Below, one piece after another: positions 1 to 9,552 of a DNA stretch of 64,000 bases. Below the pieces are notes generated by a model. It ran no database searches. It saw nothing but the letters and a program-made list of their open reading frames with translations, and was not told the origin of the DNA. Origin of the DNA: Bryoerythrophyllum caledonicum. Its lineage: Eukaryota; Streptophyta; Bryopsida; Pottiales; Pottiaceae. Made by a program: the position numbers and the translations under genes. The stretch spans positions 16,294,593 to 16,358,592 of the forward strand of contig OZ020516.1 of NCBI GenBank assembly GCA_963971425.1, in the 5' to 3' direction. Every line of letters begins with the position of its first letter. Position 1 is the stretch's first letter.

Positions 1-656
1 CAAGGGTACACCCAGAATCTGTACTCAATCGCTCACCAGAAACTGAACGTAAGTCGAGACATACGGAATGGCCTACTACCTTTCTCAACACATCACCCGT
101 GACTATCACACTCCAATAAATGCAACAGACGCGGCAACAGCAATTCAACAAGCCCAAACCGGCCATTAGCTTATCAAACCCTAACTTGAACCAGACCTCC
201 TACACATCTGTCAAACCACAGCTTCTACTCCACACCTACTCATCTTCCACAACGTAAACGCTCGGAACCCTACCATACTACGTCGTAGAAAACAAGGGCA
301 CGTCTCGGGAGATCACAGTCGCGGACAGAAAGCGGTAGAGTATTCGAGTCTACGTCGCCTTCGCAGCGCCTCGACCGACACCATCGGACTCCTCAGCACC
401 AGGACCGCCTCCGACTCAAGAGCGGCTCATCTAAGTTAAGGGACTAAGCGAAAGAGATGGATCGCTCTTCGTGACTCTGCCGACTCTCCGACAAACTTGA
501 CACACTGGAAAAGTACGTGTAGCTTCCAGGAGAGCGAAAAAAAGTCTTTGCCGACTGTTGCTGCATTGGATGAAAGACTGAGCGTTGGTTCGACGACATC
601 CACACAAAGTTTACACTCTATATGTGTTAGAGGTCGGGGAGCGGAAAAATCAGTAC
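1..656. other. Unassigned leading segment
   Basis: I see no gene here. The longest reading frames are short, overlap on both strands and have no recognisable domain. The segment ends at a triplet-repeat tail that belongs to a SINE-like copy. Confidence 0.4.
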
Positions 657-810
657 CAATAGTAGTAGTAGTAGTAGTAAGAACTCCGGCCTTCTTAGAA
701 GGTCGGCGTGAATGAAGTGTCTGTTCGTTCCATTCACTATATCGATGCCCAGAAGACAAGGATAAGTGGGTGGGAACTACTTCCCCCTTTCGAGGGTAGA
801 CACTATGGAA
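657..810 (-). repeat. SINE-like retroposon copy A with (ACT)n tail
   Basis: Read on the minus strand, this starts near a GTGTCTACCCTCG motif, passes a CAGACACTTCATTCACGCC block and a short GC-rich hairpin, and ends in an (ACT)n tail at about 659-680. The same order of blocks occurs at 14,748-14,884, and its 3' part at 16,497-16,570. That makes it a dispersed short retroposon. I could not place clear pol III A and B boxes, so the SINE label rests on size, tail and target duplication at copy C. Identity to the other copies is imperfect, so this copy is old. Confidence 0.55.
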
Positions 811-929
811 AGTAGTGAGTGACCAAGGAAAGGAAAAGTATTTCTTTTGAAGGCGAGGTTAGAGAGAGGGATGCAAAGGATTAATTAATTGATTGAAAGT
901 AATAAAAATGGTTTGTTTGTTTGTTTTTA

Positions 930-957
930 TGTTTTTTTTTTTTTTTTTTTTTTTTCT
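930..957 (-). repeat. Oligo(T) tract, poly(A) of a minus-strand retroposon
   Basis: A run of about 25 T on the plus strand follows a GTTTGTTT-rich stretch. On the minus strand it is a poly(A) tail. It may be the 3' end of a minus-strand retroposed sequence that includes the ORF at 1080-1754, or of the LINE further upstream on that strand. The sequence alone does not decide. Confidence 0.4.
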
Positions 958-1079
958 AATACAAAAATAAAGCTTGAAGAAAAAGAAATTCAACTGAAGC
1001 TCAAAGGCTAATTGTACCAGTAAACTAAGTATTTTAGAGAATATAGGGATTGATGTTTGGTGATAAAGCTAAGAACAAG

Positions 1080-1754
1080 TTAGGGGAGGTGTAAGAATCT
1101 AAGCGTTCTCTGCATCATGTCTCCGACTTGGGCCAACAGCTGTTCTTCTGATAATTCTTTCGGATGTCCAAGAAGCCAGCGATTATGACCCCAATGTGTT
1201 GCGCCCTCCTTGGGTGGTATCGGATTGGCGATTAGGCCCCATAGTTGGTATTGATTGGGGCCTTCATATGTTGCTTCAAAGTAATGAATTGGTCCTTCAG
1301 CCTCGGTTCTTCCGACCCACAGAAATTGGCTCAATACTCGTGCTTGACCTCGAATGAGATCTCCAATGAATCTCACTTGAGCTCTATTAGCGGCAGAAGG
1401 CTCGGGTCTCTCTGGTATGCGAGTAGGCAAAGGGGGATAAATCGGAGGTCCTGGACAAAGAGGGGCTCTACCAGGACACCCAAAGTTCAGAGGGCCTTTG
1501 AGTCGGGGTCTTTGGGAAGGTGGTTCTAAAACTAAGTCAGTGGTCAGTGGACATATGCGGTGTCTACTCTGAGGAGAGGGTGGTTGTGTGAGAGAAAGAT
1601 TGTGATCTGGGAGATCAGAAAATGAGAGCTCTTGCTCGGCATGTGTAGTTTGAGATACTATCATCGGTTGGGAAGCCGTGTTAGCAGAAGGTTGAGTATT
1701 GACTTCTACAGTGTTGTCAGAGCTCGAGGAGCGATACCATATGGTGTTAGACAT
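1080..1754 (-). CDS. Unassigned proline-rich 224-aa ORF
   Basis: An uninterrupted reading frame of 224 codons starts at the first ATG (MSNTIWYRSS). I do not recognise the product. The first half is low-complexity, rich in Ser, Thr, Gln and Pro (for example PLCPGPPIYPPLPTRIPERP around residues 95-115). The second half (about residues 120-224) looks folded, with aromatic and charged residues (FLWVGR, HYFEATYEGPNQY, WGHNRWLLGHP). A TATA-like element lies about 80 bases upstream of the ATG on the same strand. The LINE copy 1 stop codon is about 400 bases upstream, and an oligo(A) tract on this strand lies about 120 bases downstream. It could be a host gene, a retrocopy or a retrotransposon accessory ORF. 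No similar ORF sits after LINE copy 2, which argues against it being part of the LINE. Confidence 0.45.
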   Translation of the reverse strand: MSNTIWYRSSSSDNTVEVNTQPSANTASQPMIVSQTTHAEQELSFSDLPDHNLSLTQPPSPQSRHRICPLTTDLVLEPPSQRPRLKGPLNFGCPGRAPLCPGPPIYPPLPTRIPERPEPSAANRAQVRFIGDLIRGQARVLSQFLWVGRTEAEGPIHYFEATYEGPNQYQLWGLIANPIPPKEGATHWGHNRWLLGHPKELSEEQLLAQVGDMMQRTLRFLHLP

Positions 1755-1832
1755 GGTGGTATGCGGCGTACAAGGTGATGGGTGCTACTGATGTGGTTGG
1801 GAGTAGAGATGGATGGGTTTTCAGGGGCGTCT

Positions 1833-1843
1833 TTTTTATATGG
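1833..1843 (-). promoter_or_regulatory. TATA-like box upstream of the 1080-1754 ORF
   Basis: Minus-strand sequence CATATAAAAAAG sits about 80 bases before the ATG at 1754, so a start site about 30 bases downstream would leave a 5' leader of about 50 bases. Position and sequence fit a plant TATA box, but AT-rich matches are common in this window. Confidence 0.3.
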
Positions 1844-2163
1844 AAGTGTTGGTGGTTAGATGGATCTTTTGAGACTGTTCCCAAATCATTTTGCTTATCA
1901 GAGTGAGACAAGTGTCACTATATGTGTGGACCGTTTGTTATTTTGTTTTGGGTATTAGTTGTGTGACGGTGGTTTTGTCTCTATATACATAGTGTAGTAG
2001 GCATGAATCTCGTGTTGATTATTTTAGCCATAAAGTGGTTGTCAAGTGAGCATTGTCCGTGTTGTGCTTTAAAATCATGATTGTTTGTCATTTAGTGAGG
2101 TATTATTAATAGGAACATTAGCTAATAGTAAGATGGTGTTGGGGAGGAGTTTGATGTGAGTGA

Positions 2164-2907
2164 TTATGGGGGGTCATGGGTTGTGGGTATTGGTTGGTTA
2201 TTTTCAATGCGTCTTTTGTGTAATAATATAGACATGGCATGGTGGGTGGCGATGGTGTTAATATTTTTTAATGTGTGTTTAATGTTGGTGATTGGGAGTT
2301 TGAATCTTTCTGCAAGTATTGTTATTGGTGGGGTATGTGATGTCGCTCTAGCTCCAGCTGTAACAATGATGATAGGATCAACTTTCCAGCCATGGCTAAT
2401 TATACTATCAATTAGTGGTTGGTATATAATGATTTTGTTTAGAGTTGTTTGAGTTGAAAATCTGTCATTGCAGTATGCAAATTCAATAAATTGTATTGTT
2501 AAATTTGGGTTTATAATAGTAGGGGGGGTGGCATTTAGTTGGAGGCCTCGAACACAAAGTATGTCAGGCCTAAATCGAGCGTTACAATGACATCTGGGAA
2601 GGAGGCATGTGCATGGAAGGAGCCATGAGGGAACGGTATTTTCCGGTGGGCTATTGTTGTAGGTGCATGCGTTCATGAGCGTGTAGCAGCGGGATTTATT
2701 GGAGGAAATTAACATTTTTCGAATTTCCCATACAGCTTTGTTATGGCATTTTGTAATTAGGGCGTGGATGTAGGGGTGGTGACATTTCAACAAGAGATGA
2801 TGCCATGTGTCAGGATCAGTGGAGTTACATATGGAGCACGTTATATTGGGAAATCTTATATGTCCAAAGAATAATTGATTTCGGGCGTTTCCCATATATT
2901 GTCCAGT
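2164..2907 (-). pseudogene. LINE copy 1 ORF2, C-terminal zinc-finger-like segment
   Basis: The frame reads GNARNQLFFGHIRFPN, then Cys-x2-Cys, then STDPDTWHHLLLKC and HNKAVWEIRK. The CxxC...H...C spacing resembles the zinc-binding tail (zf-RVT type) found after RT or RNase H in many plant LINEs. Copy 2 keeps MGNARKQLFFG, TDPDTWLHVLLKC and HNKAVWEIRKL at 15,060-16,082, so the segment is a conserved part of the element. It continues for about 150 residues past the finger to the stop at 2164. A frame change separates it from RNase H near 2,900. Likely role by family: RNA or target DNA binding during target-primed reverse transcription. Confidence 0.7.
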
Positions 2908-3640
2908 TCAGAATTTAATGAGACATGTAGTTTGGGCGTCACTGATGGTTGAATCGTTCCAAAAGTCAGTTGAGAGTTTTGTATCGATGTCAGTGTTATT
3001 AAGCCATTTTTCTATGTTGGGAAATTGTGTTGCTATAACTACTAAATTGTGAATTCTATCATATTTCAGTAAATATTTATCTAGAAATCGTATTGGTCCA
3101 TTGTCTGGGGAATTTGTCATGTTAGGCCATTGGTCTTGGTGATAATAGTATGGGGTGGGATGTGCAAATTCATGTGGTTTGGAAGCATGTTTATAAGGTT
3201 TGTTAGCGCCCTCTTTAGCCAATTGGTCGGCTTGTTCATTGCCTATTATATTGGAGTGGGCTCTAACTTTAAGTAATATGGTGGGGTGTGTTCTTTTGAG
3301 GAGGAGATGAACTATGGAAGTTAAGAGGGTTCGGTCCGGATGGTTAGTATGAGATGTTGGATGTTTGATGTGGGTATTGAGAAGATAAAAGATATTAAGG
3401 CAATCTGTAAAGATATATGCTGGTTCATTTGGGAATTGTTTCAGAATAATTTTTAAAGTTTTATGAAGAGCCATCATTTCTGCTCTTAGAATGTTTTGCA
3501 GGCCAGGTAATCGTTTGGAAATGTTTAAGTTCTTTGTACAGTTGTGGATACCATATCCGGCAGCTTCGTTTTGCCTTATGTCAGGACTAGTTTCAATTGG
3601 TTTTGTGAATGAGCCATCCGTGTAGTAACAATAATTTGGG
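2908..3640 (-). pseudogene. LINE copy 1 ORF2, RNase H domain
   Basis: Conceptual translation gives the four acidic positions of RNase HI in order: YYTDGSF (Asp, about 3,605-3,625), ILRAEMMALHK (Glu, about 3,470-3,490), YIFTDCLN (Asp, about 3,405) and GNEQADQLA (Asp, about 3,220). The region between TDGS and RAEMM reads through GYGIHNC, as in cellular RNase H. The domain removes the RNA template during reverse transcription. It lies downstream of RT, as in RNase H-bearing LINEs. The domain itself looks catalytically complete in sequence, although neighbouring parts of ORF2 are broken. Confidence 0.8.
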
Positions 3641-5790
3641 TTGAATTTCAGAGGAGGGTTGGTGTTGTATTGTGGGTGAGGTGGGAGAAGATGAGTATGA
3701 TTACAAGGATAGGTGGGATAAGGGAGGGTTGACCAAAGTTTACTCTGATTGATTTTGGGTTGGATTGGGGCTGGTGGGGCTGGATTAGTGTAGATATAGT
3801 CAATGCCTAGTGTTTGTGTTGTGGTGTGGATTATAGCTAGTTGTTTTGTAGTACAGATAATATTGTTGTTGTGATGTATACAGATGATTTGTAAGCTAGA
3901 TGGTTCGATGACTTTTTTATTAGATGTATTGCTAAGAGTGGGTTTGGTATATGTGATGGTATCTGCATCAAAGAGTGTAATGATGTGTGTATCAAGAAAT
4001 GGTCATGTATATGGTGTAGGATTTTTGTACCAATTTATGTCTGGTGCAATTATGAAAGTTATATTGTTTGGATGTTGTTGTGCAGCTAATCTGGCCCAGT
4101 GTATAGCTTGTTGAACATCTTGATTGGTATGTGGATGTGCAAGTCCTATACCATGCCATTTGGAGTCAAATGCTTTTCCTAGCAAACCAAAGACTTTATC
4201 TCGGTCGAAAGGTGAAAAAAATTTGTCTAGAGTTGTAGGGCAGGTTATTGGTGATGAAAAATATGTGTGTTGTATGTCAAATATCTGTGTTAGAGAGGAT
4301 TTCAGTAGGTAAAGTATATTGCGCCGAGCGATGGGGGATTTTGTTAAAGAGTTGAGGTTTGTATCTTTGGTATAGCCAGATTATTTTAGTTTCAAAGGGT
4401 TGTGTACCTGGAGTGAGGTCAATAATATTGTGTTTAGATTGTTGGTATTGTGTCCATAACCATTTCAATCTTGTGGTGGGTATGGTGGTAAGGTGATGTC
4501 CATTGTGTTCATATAGGTGAGTTTTTTCGTTTTGGACTATTATTGTGGGTGTGGAGATGTTAATATCTTTTTCTGGGTTACATTTGTGGTAATAATTGAG
4601 AGGAGTGGGATGTTTGTTGGTGGGTGGACATATCGGGTGTCAGTGGTTTGTATTTGGGGGTGGTGGACCGCTACTTTATTGGCATAGTGGTTATATTGTT
4701 GTTGTTGGAAGTATTGGATAAGAAGTGAGATGTTATGGTTAATCACGATTGTGTTATTCCATGGAAATAGATGGCGTTGTGGTTGCCATTTCATATATTG
4801 GATGTTGTTATTGAGTATCCATTGACAGAGAAATGTTTCATCATTTTTTACAATGTTATGTATATCGGTATATTTCCGCGTGCGATGGTTGATAATTTTG
4901 AAAATAGGATATGTAGAAGGGTTTTTAGTTATCTGTGAGGGAGGACGTGTAAGATTAGTGTTATTATGGATCAATGGGGGGTCAGGGGTTGTTGTGATTT
5001 GCGTTGTGGTATTGTTGTTTATGATAATATATATGTGTTTTAGTGTACGGGGTGGGTAATGTAGGGTGCATAGTAGAGGACATTGTTCGGTACATGTGGG
5101 TTGATAGAATAATTGCGTGGCAATGTGAAGTGCTGTTTTAATTTGTCTTGTGGGGGTGCTATAAAATTGTTTGAAATCACTGTGGTCCATTAATTGTGTG
5201 CCATTAGGCAGAATAATCTGTTGGAGTTTTGTAATGTTATATGAATGAAGTTTTTGTAGTAATTTGTTGGATAGTACGGTATTTAAGTTAGGTAATTGTT
5301 CAGTTTCCGTGGTCTAGTTTTGTTCGAGTGGTGATGGTTTTAGTAAGAATTGTTCAAGAGTGCTACGAAGATGGATGCCCGCATAGGATTTTAGTAAGAA
5401 TATAGTGCGGGTGATGGGAGAGCGGATACAATCTGATTTTTTTAGACGTGTTAGGAGTTGAGATCCGCCGTATTTAGCAAGAATGAATTTTAGCAAACCA
5501 TTATATATAATTCCAAGTTTTCCTGTGTCATTTAGTGCTTTAAGTAATTGGTCACCTATACATCGGAAATATGCATTTTTTAGTGAGAAGGCATTCATTC
5601 CATATAAATTTGTTGGAAGTTGGGTAATAATATTTGACATGCATTTGGGAAGACCACATATGGTTTTATGAAGTGCAATGATTTTCTTGTCAAGTTTTTT
5701 AATAGCCGGCATCGAATAAGGTACTGAATAAAAGTTGTATGCTATGCCTGCTTGTATTACAGTGTCAGCCATGTGGATTTTTTGTTTCAT
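3641..5790 (-). pseudogene. LINE copy 1 ORF2, RT-to-RNase H linker with an unassigned conserved block
   Basis: Several short frames (5,790-5,314; 5,190-4,540; 4,468-4,277; 4,185-4,003) are the frameshifted remains of one reading frame. The first holds the post-RT thumb-like segment (AIKKLDKKIIALHKTICGLP, KCMSNIITQLP, FSLKNAYFRCIGDQL), matched at 18,439-18,756. The last holds a block reading QQAIHWARLAAQQHP, ITFIIAPDINWYKNP and then THIITLFDADTIT. Copy 2 has the equivalent at 16,599-17,102 (QQALHWARLAAK, LIITPDKNWYQNP, HIIALFEADSITYEEP). Conservation between two decayed copies suggests a real domain. I do not recognise the family. Confidence 0.6.
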
Positions 5791-5812
5791 TGTACATGGG
5801 CATGTTATAAGG

Positions 5813-8515
5813 TCATTGCATTGTTTGATTAATTTGGTAGTGGTGGTATGTATTTGTATTTCCTATTTTAAAGAAGCTACAAGCTGAATTCCAAGGTTCG
5901 TTTTGGTGTAAAATGGGTATGGTTTGTCCTCGAAAATTGATATTTGGTGCTTGTAAATGGGTTTTGAATGTAGTTGGGTTCATTTTTGATTTGTTAGGGC
6001 TACCTGTAAGTGCGCACTTGCATACGCCTAGCTCCATGCCGGTCCATTGACAAAATCTATCTATTTTATCAAGTTGAATTTGTATGGATTGTAGTTGGGC
6101 GGTTAGAACCACTAGGTCATCAGCATATGCAGCAGAGTTAATGTTGATGTTAGGTGTTCGGAAAGTATAGCCATTATCACCACGTTGCAGCCATCTTAGT
6201 AATGGTTCAAGGAAAGTAATGAAAAGGTATGGACTTAGTGTGTCTCCTTGTATAGTTCCCCGTTGAATGGGAATTAGACGGGTTTGTCCAAAATGTTCGC
6301 CTATATATGTAGTAGTGGATTTTGAGTATATATCACCAATAAGAGCAATTGCATCTAAAGGGAATCCTAAATCTTGCATGATGGCAAGTAGACGGGCATG
6401 GTCAATAGATCCAAAAGCGTTTTTAAAATCTATATACAGAATGTAGATGTCATGATTTGTAAATTTGGCATCTTCGAGGGCGGAAATTACAGTTTGTAGT
6501 TGTCTGGTTGTTCCTCTTTCTACTCTAAAACCCTCTTGACTGTCGTGAAGAATGCGGTGTTTTTCACCGTAAGTAGATAAGATGGATGTTAATGTACTCG
6601 TAAAGAGTTTATATATGGTATTTGCTAGTGCAATTGGCTGGTGGTTTGAGAGATAAGAAGGATCACCTTTTTTATATAGTAGAATTGTTAGACTAGTTTT
6701 CCATGAGGTTGGAATTTGTTTTTGCTTGTAGCAATGTTTGAAAAATGTTAATAGTAGAGTATGAAAGCGGTGAGGGAGGTTTTTGAGAATGTCATTAGGG
6801 ATTTTGTCTGGGCCTGGAGCTTTGTTGTTACCTAGATTTTTTAAGCATAACTCATAAAGTTCTTGGTCAAAGTATTTGTAGAAGGAAGTTTGTTGTTCTC
6901 CACGTTTTTCTAATATAAAGCCATCTAAGTCATGCCAGGGATATTGTCGTACTCCACATGTACAAGTGGATGGATGTTGTGGTTGATAATAACAAGTTGG
7001 GACAATAGGATAATTGTTTGTAGTTTGTTGTAAATATATCTCGTTTGCAATTTCTTCAGGGTTTGTGATAATATTGTTGTATCTATCAGTTATACAATTC
7101 ATTGGACAAGAGATGTTATCTTTGAATACTCTTTTGTTTATCTTTTTTGGGCTTGTTTCGTATAGTTTTCGGTATTTAGATATTGCTTTTTTGACACAAT
7201 CTCTGGAATATTTAGTGGTGATTTTTCTAGCTAGTTGATTTGCATTTTTTGCAATTGTCGCTAAATTTTGGAGCCAATCTTCATGTGGTATAGAATTTGC
7301 GGGAGGTGGTGGTATTTGAATATGAGGATGATTTTGGATTATATTTATGATAGAGTGGTTTCTCCAGTTACTATTGTTATTAACTATGTAGATTGTTTTC
7401 CATATGATGTGATATGTAGAGAGATGCTTTTTCCATTGTCTAGATAGTTTTTGAGGGAGGAATCCACCTTGTTTAGCAGTTCGATCAGTGAGATGGGGTA
7501 AAGGTGATGTAGAGCATGTTTTTTCAAGAGTATTAGACAAGTTAAAGATAAGTGTATCTAAAGTTGTGCATGCAAAGTGCCATTGTGTTTGTGTTAACTG
7601 AGGATTAATGTCTAGTATGTTAATAAGGTTTTCAATGATGAGTGAGTTTTCTTCTGTGAATTGAGATTGAAATAGTGAAATATTAACTTCAGGGATAGGA
7701 TTGAGATGTCTTTTAGGATATGTTTTTATTATGGTAGGTGGTCTAGATATAAGTGTGTTTGGTGGTACGTATAGCTGGATGGGGTAGTGGTCTGAATTAA
7801 GGTTTAGGGTGGTATCAGTAGTTGATGTCATGTTTTGTTGGATAGACGTGTTCATGTAGAATCCGTCAATGAGGCTAGTGGTAGAGTAATTGAGGCCACC
7901 TTGTCTTGAATAAGATGTGTTTGTGGGAATGTAGGTGAGATTGATATTTGTGGTGAATAATTTCCATTGTATATCTTCAGTTGTTGGATTGGTGTGTATG
8001 TTGTCTATTGTACGACCAATGAGGGCAATATCTCTGTTAAAGTCACCACATAGTAGGTGTATATGATTTTGGTGGCTGTTAACAGTGTTTGAAATAGTGT
8101 CTTTGATAGAGTTAATGAGTTCGAGGTCTTCAGAGTGTGTAGGCATGTATATGTTGAGGATTAACCAAGGTTGTAATGGTTGATTTGAAATTCGTATTAT
8201 TTGAAGGTATGGTGAAATTGAGGCTGGCGTTGGGATCTTTGAGATGTTACCAGGAAATGTATATTTATTATGTATCATGGTGAGAAGGCCTCCTCTAGCG
8301 GCAGTATATGGAATTCTACGTTGAATACATCTTGTAAGCGCATGTGTATTATTAAAAATGAGCTTATAGTTTGGAAACAAGTTTTGAATATATTTAGTAG
8401 ATTTCTTGGTGGTTAGTTTTGTTTCTTGGATATTTATAATAGCAGGGGTGATTAATGAATTAAGAAGCATATTTTGAATGTTTGGGAGAGAAGTGTTGAG
8501 GTGAGAAGTATTCTA
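5813..8515 (-). pseudogene. LINE copy 1 ORF2, AP-endonuclease and reverse transcriptase
   Basis: The open stretch 5,813-8,470 encodes 885 residues. Endonuclease motifs: INIQETKL near the N-terminus, LLCGDFNRDIALIG, GGLNYSTTSLIDGFY and LNSDHYPIQ (the terminal SDH of APE-type endonucleases). Reverse transcriptase motifs: NNKAPGPDKIPN, SWKTSLTILLYKKGDPS, QEGFRVERGTTRQL, ILYIDFKNAFGSIDH, GTIQGDTLSPYLF and the catalytic box AAYADDLVVL. The endonuclease start is cut off by an in-frame TAG at 8,513-8,515, where copy 2 has Trp in ITWNASS. A frameshift ends this frame at 5,813. Function by family: nicking the target and priming cDNA synthesis from the 3' end. Confidence 0.88.
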
Positions 8516-9547
8516 GGTAATGATGTAGGTTTGTGGACTATCAGTTAGTGTGGGTTGTGATGTGGGCGCAATAGGAGGAGGGGGAGGGGAGGGATGTGAA
8601 TATTCTTGTATAGGTTCAAAAATGCGGTAAGTTTCAACTAACAGTTGTTCAGGTAAATAAGGAAATCTACCTTTAAGGTGCTCAAGTGTAGGAGTTGGAG
8701 TTACAGTGTGGAAAAATTCATATAATTCTTTATGGATTGAGGGTTTATTGGTGAGGATGTGAGTGTAGTCATTTTGAAAGTTTGTATAAGGATGTGATAT
8801 GTGAATATGTCTCTCAGGGGGATTGTCGAGTGAGGTCAATTTTTGCAAGAGTGTTGTTGTTCAATTTAATGTGGATGTTATATTATTTAAATTTGAAAGG
8901 ATATTATTGCAATTTTCTATTGATGGATGTATGGTGATGACGATAGCATATAAAATATAAGGAGCTATGTATTGGTTTAAGCTATTTATATAGTTGTTTA
9001 GATAAGGAAGTTGACGACTTTGTTCATTGTGTTGGTCATGATTTGGGTTAAGGAAAGGTGCAAAAGATTGTGCTAGATGTTGATATTCAAGGTGTAACTT
9101 AATGGTACTAGGAATAAAATATGTTTTTGCTTGCCGTTTATGTAGTGTTGGATGTGCTTTGAGGAGATTAGGCATCGGGCCTAGGTTTTGTTCAATGTCT
9201 CCACATCTATGAAGGAAGGTTGATGTGTCGAATGTGTATTGTAAGGTATATATTTTAAGTATATAGGGATTGTTTGTGTTATGTATTGAGCTGTTTGTTT
9301 TGTTCTTTTTCTTTTGTGTTGTTTGTGTTTTGTTTTTGTCTTTTGGTGTAATGTAGAGATATATTGTATTTTTTTGTTTGTTTTTAAGAGTTTTGTTTTG
9401 TTCGTATTGATTTTTTGGTGTAGTATTTAAATAGATCATAATAAAGGAGTAATATTTGTTTGTCTTTTGAAGTTTTATATATTTTTTGAATTTTTTAACA
9501 TAAGTATAATACAATACTATATAATATACCACCGCGGTGGTGGACAT
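8516..9547 (-). pseudogene. LINE copy 1 ORF2, N-terminal region with 2A-like motif
   Basis: ORF2 starts at ATG 9,547 (MSTTAVVYYIV), two bases after the ORF1 stop. A basic, Lys/Asn/Thr-rich leader of about 115 residues runs into GDIEQNLGP (9,176-9,202) and then MPNLLKAHPTLHKRQAKTYF. The motif matches the 2A consensus D-[VI]-E-x-N-P-G-P except that Leu replaces the first Pro. Copy 2 has the intact form. Downstream, an in-frame TGA at 8,861-8,863 replaces a Trp kept in copy 2, and the frame then continues through PPERHIHISHPYTNF and FPYLPEQLLVETYR to the endonuclease. The region between 2A and endonuclease has no domain I recognise but is conserved between copies. Confidence 0.75.
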
Positions 9548-9552
9548 AACTA
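9528..9552 (-). promoter_or_regulatory. Stop/start coupling site and 14-bp palindrome between ORF1 and ORF2
   Basis: On the minus strand the ORF1 stop TAG (9,552-9,550) is followed by TT and then the ORF2 ATG (9,547). Four bases after the ATG lies the perfect palindrome ACCACCGCGGTGGT (9,528-9,541), which could fold in RNA. A stop next to a start with nearby structure is how some LINEs (for example SART1) reinitiate translation of ORF2. That it works so here is inference. Confidence 0.5.
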
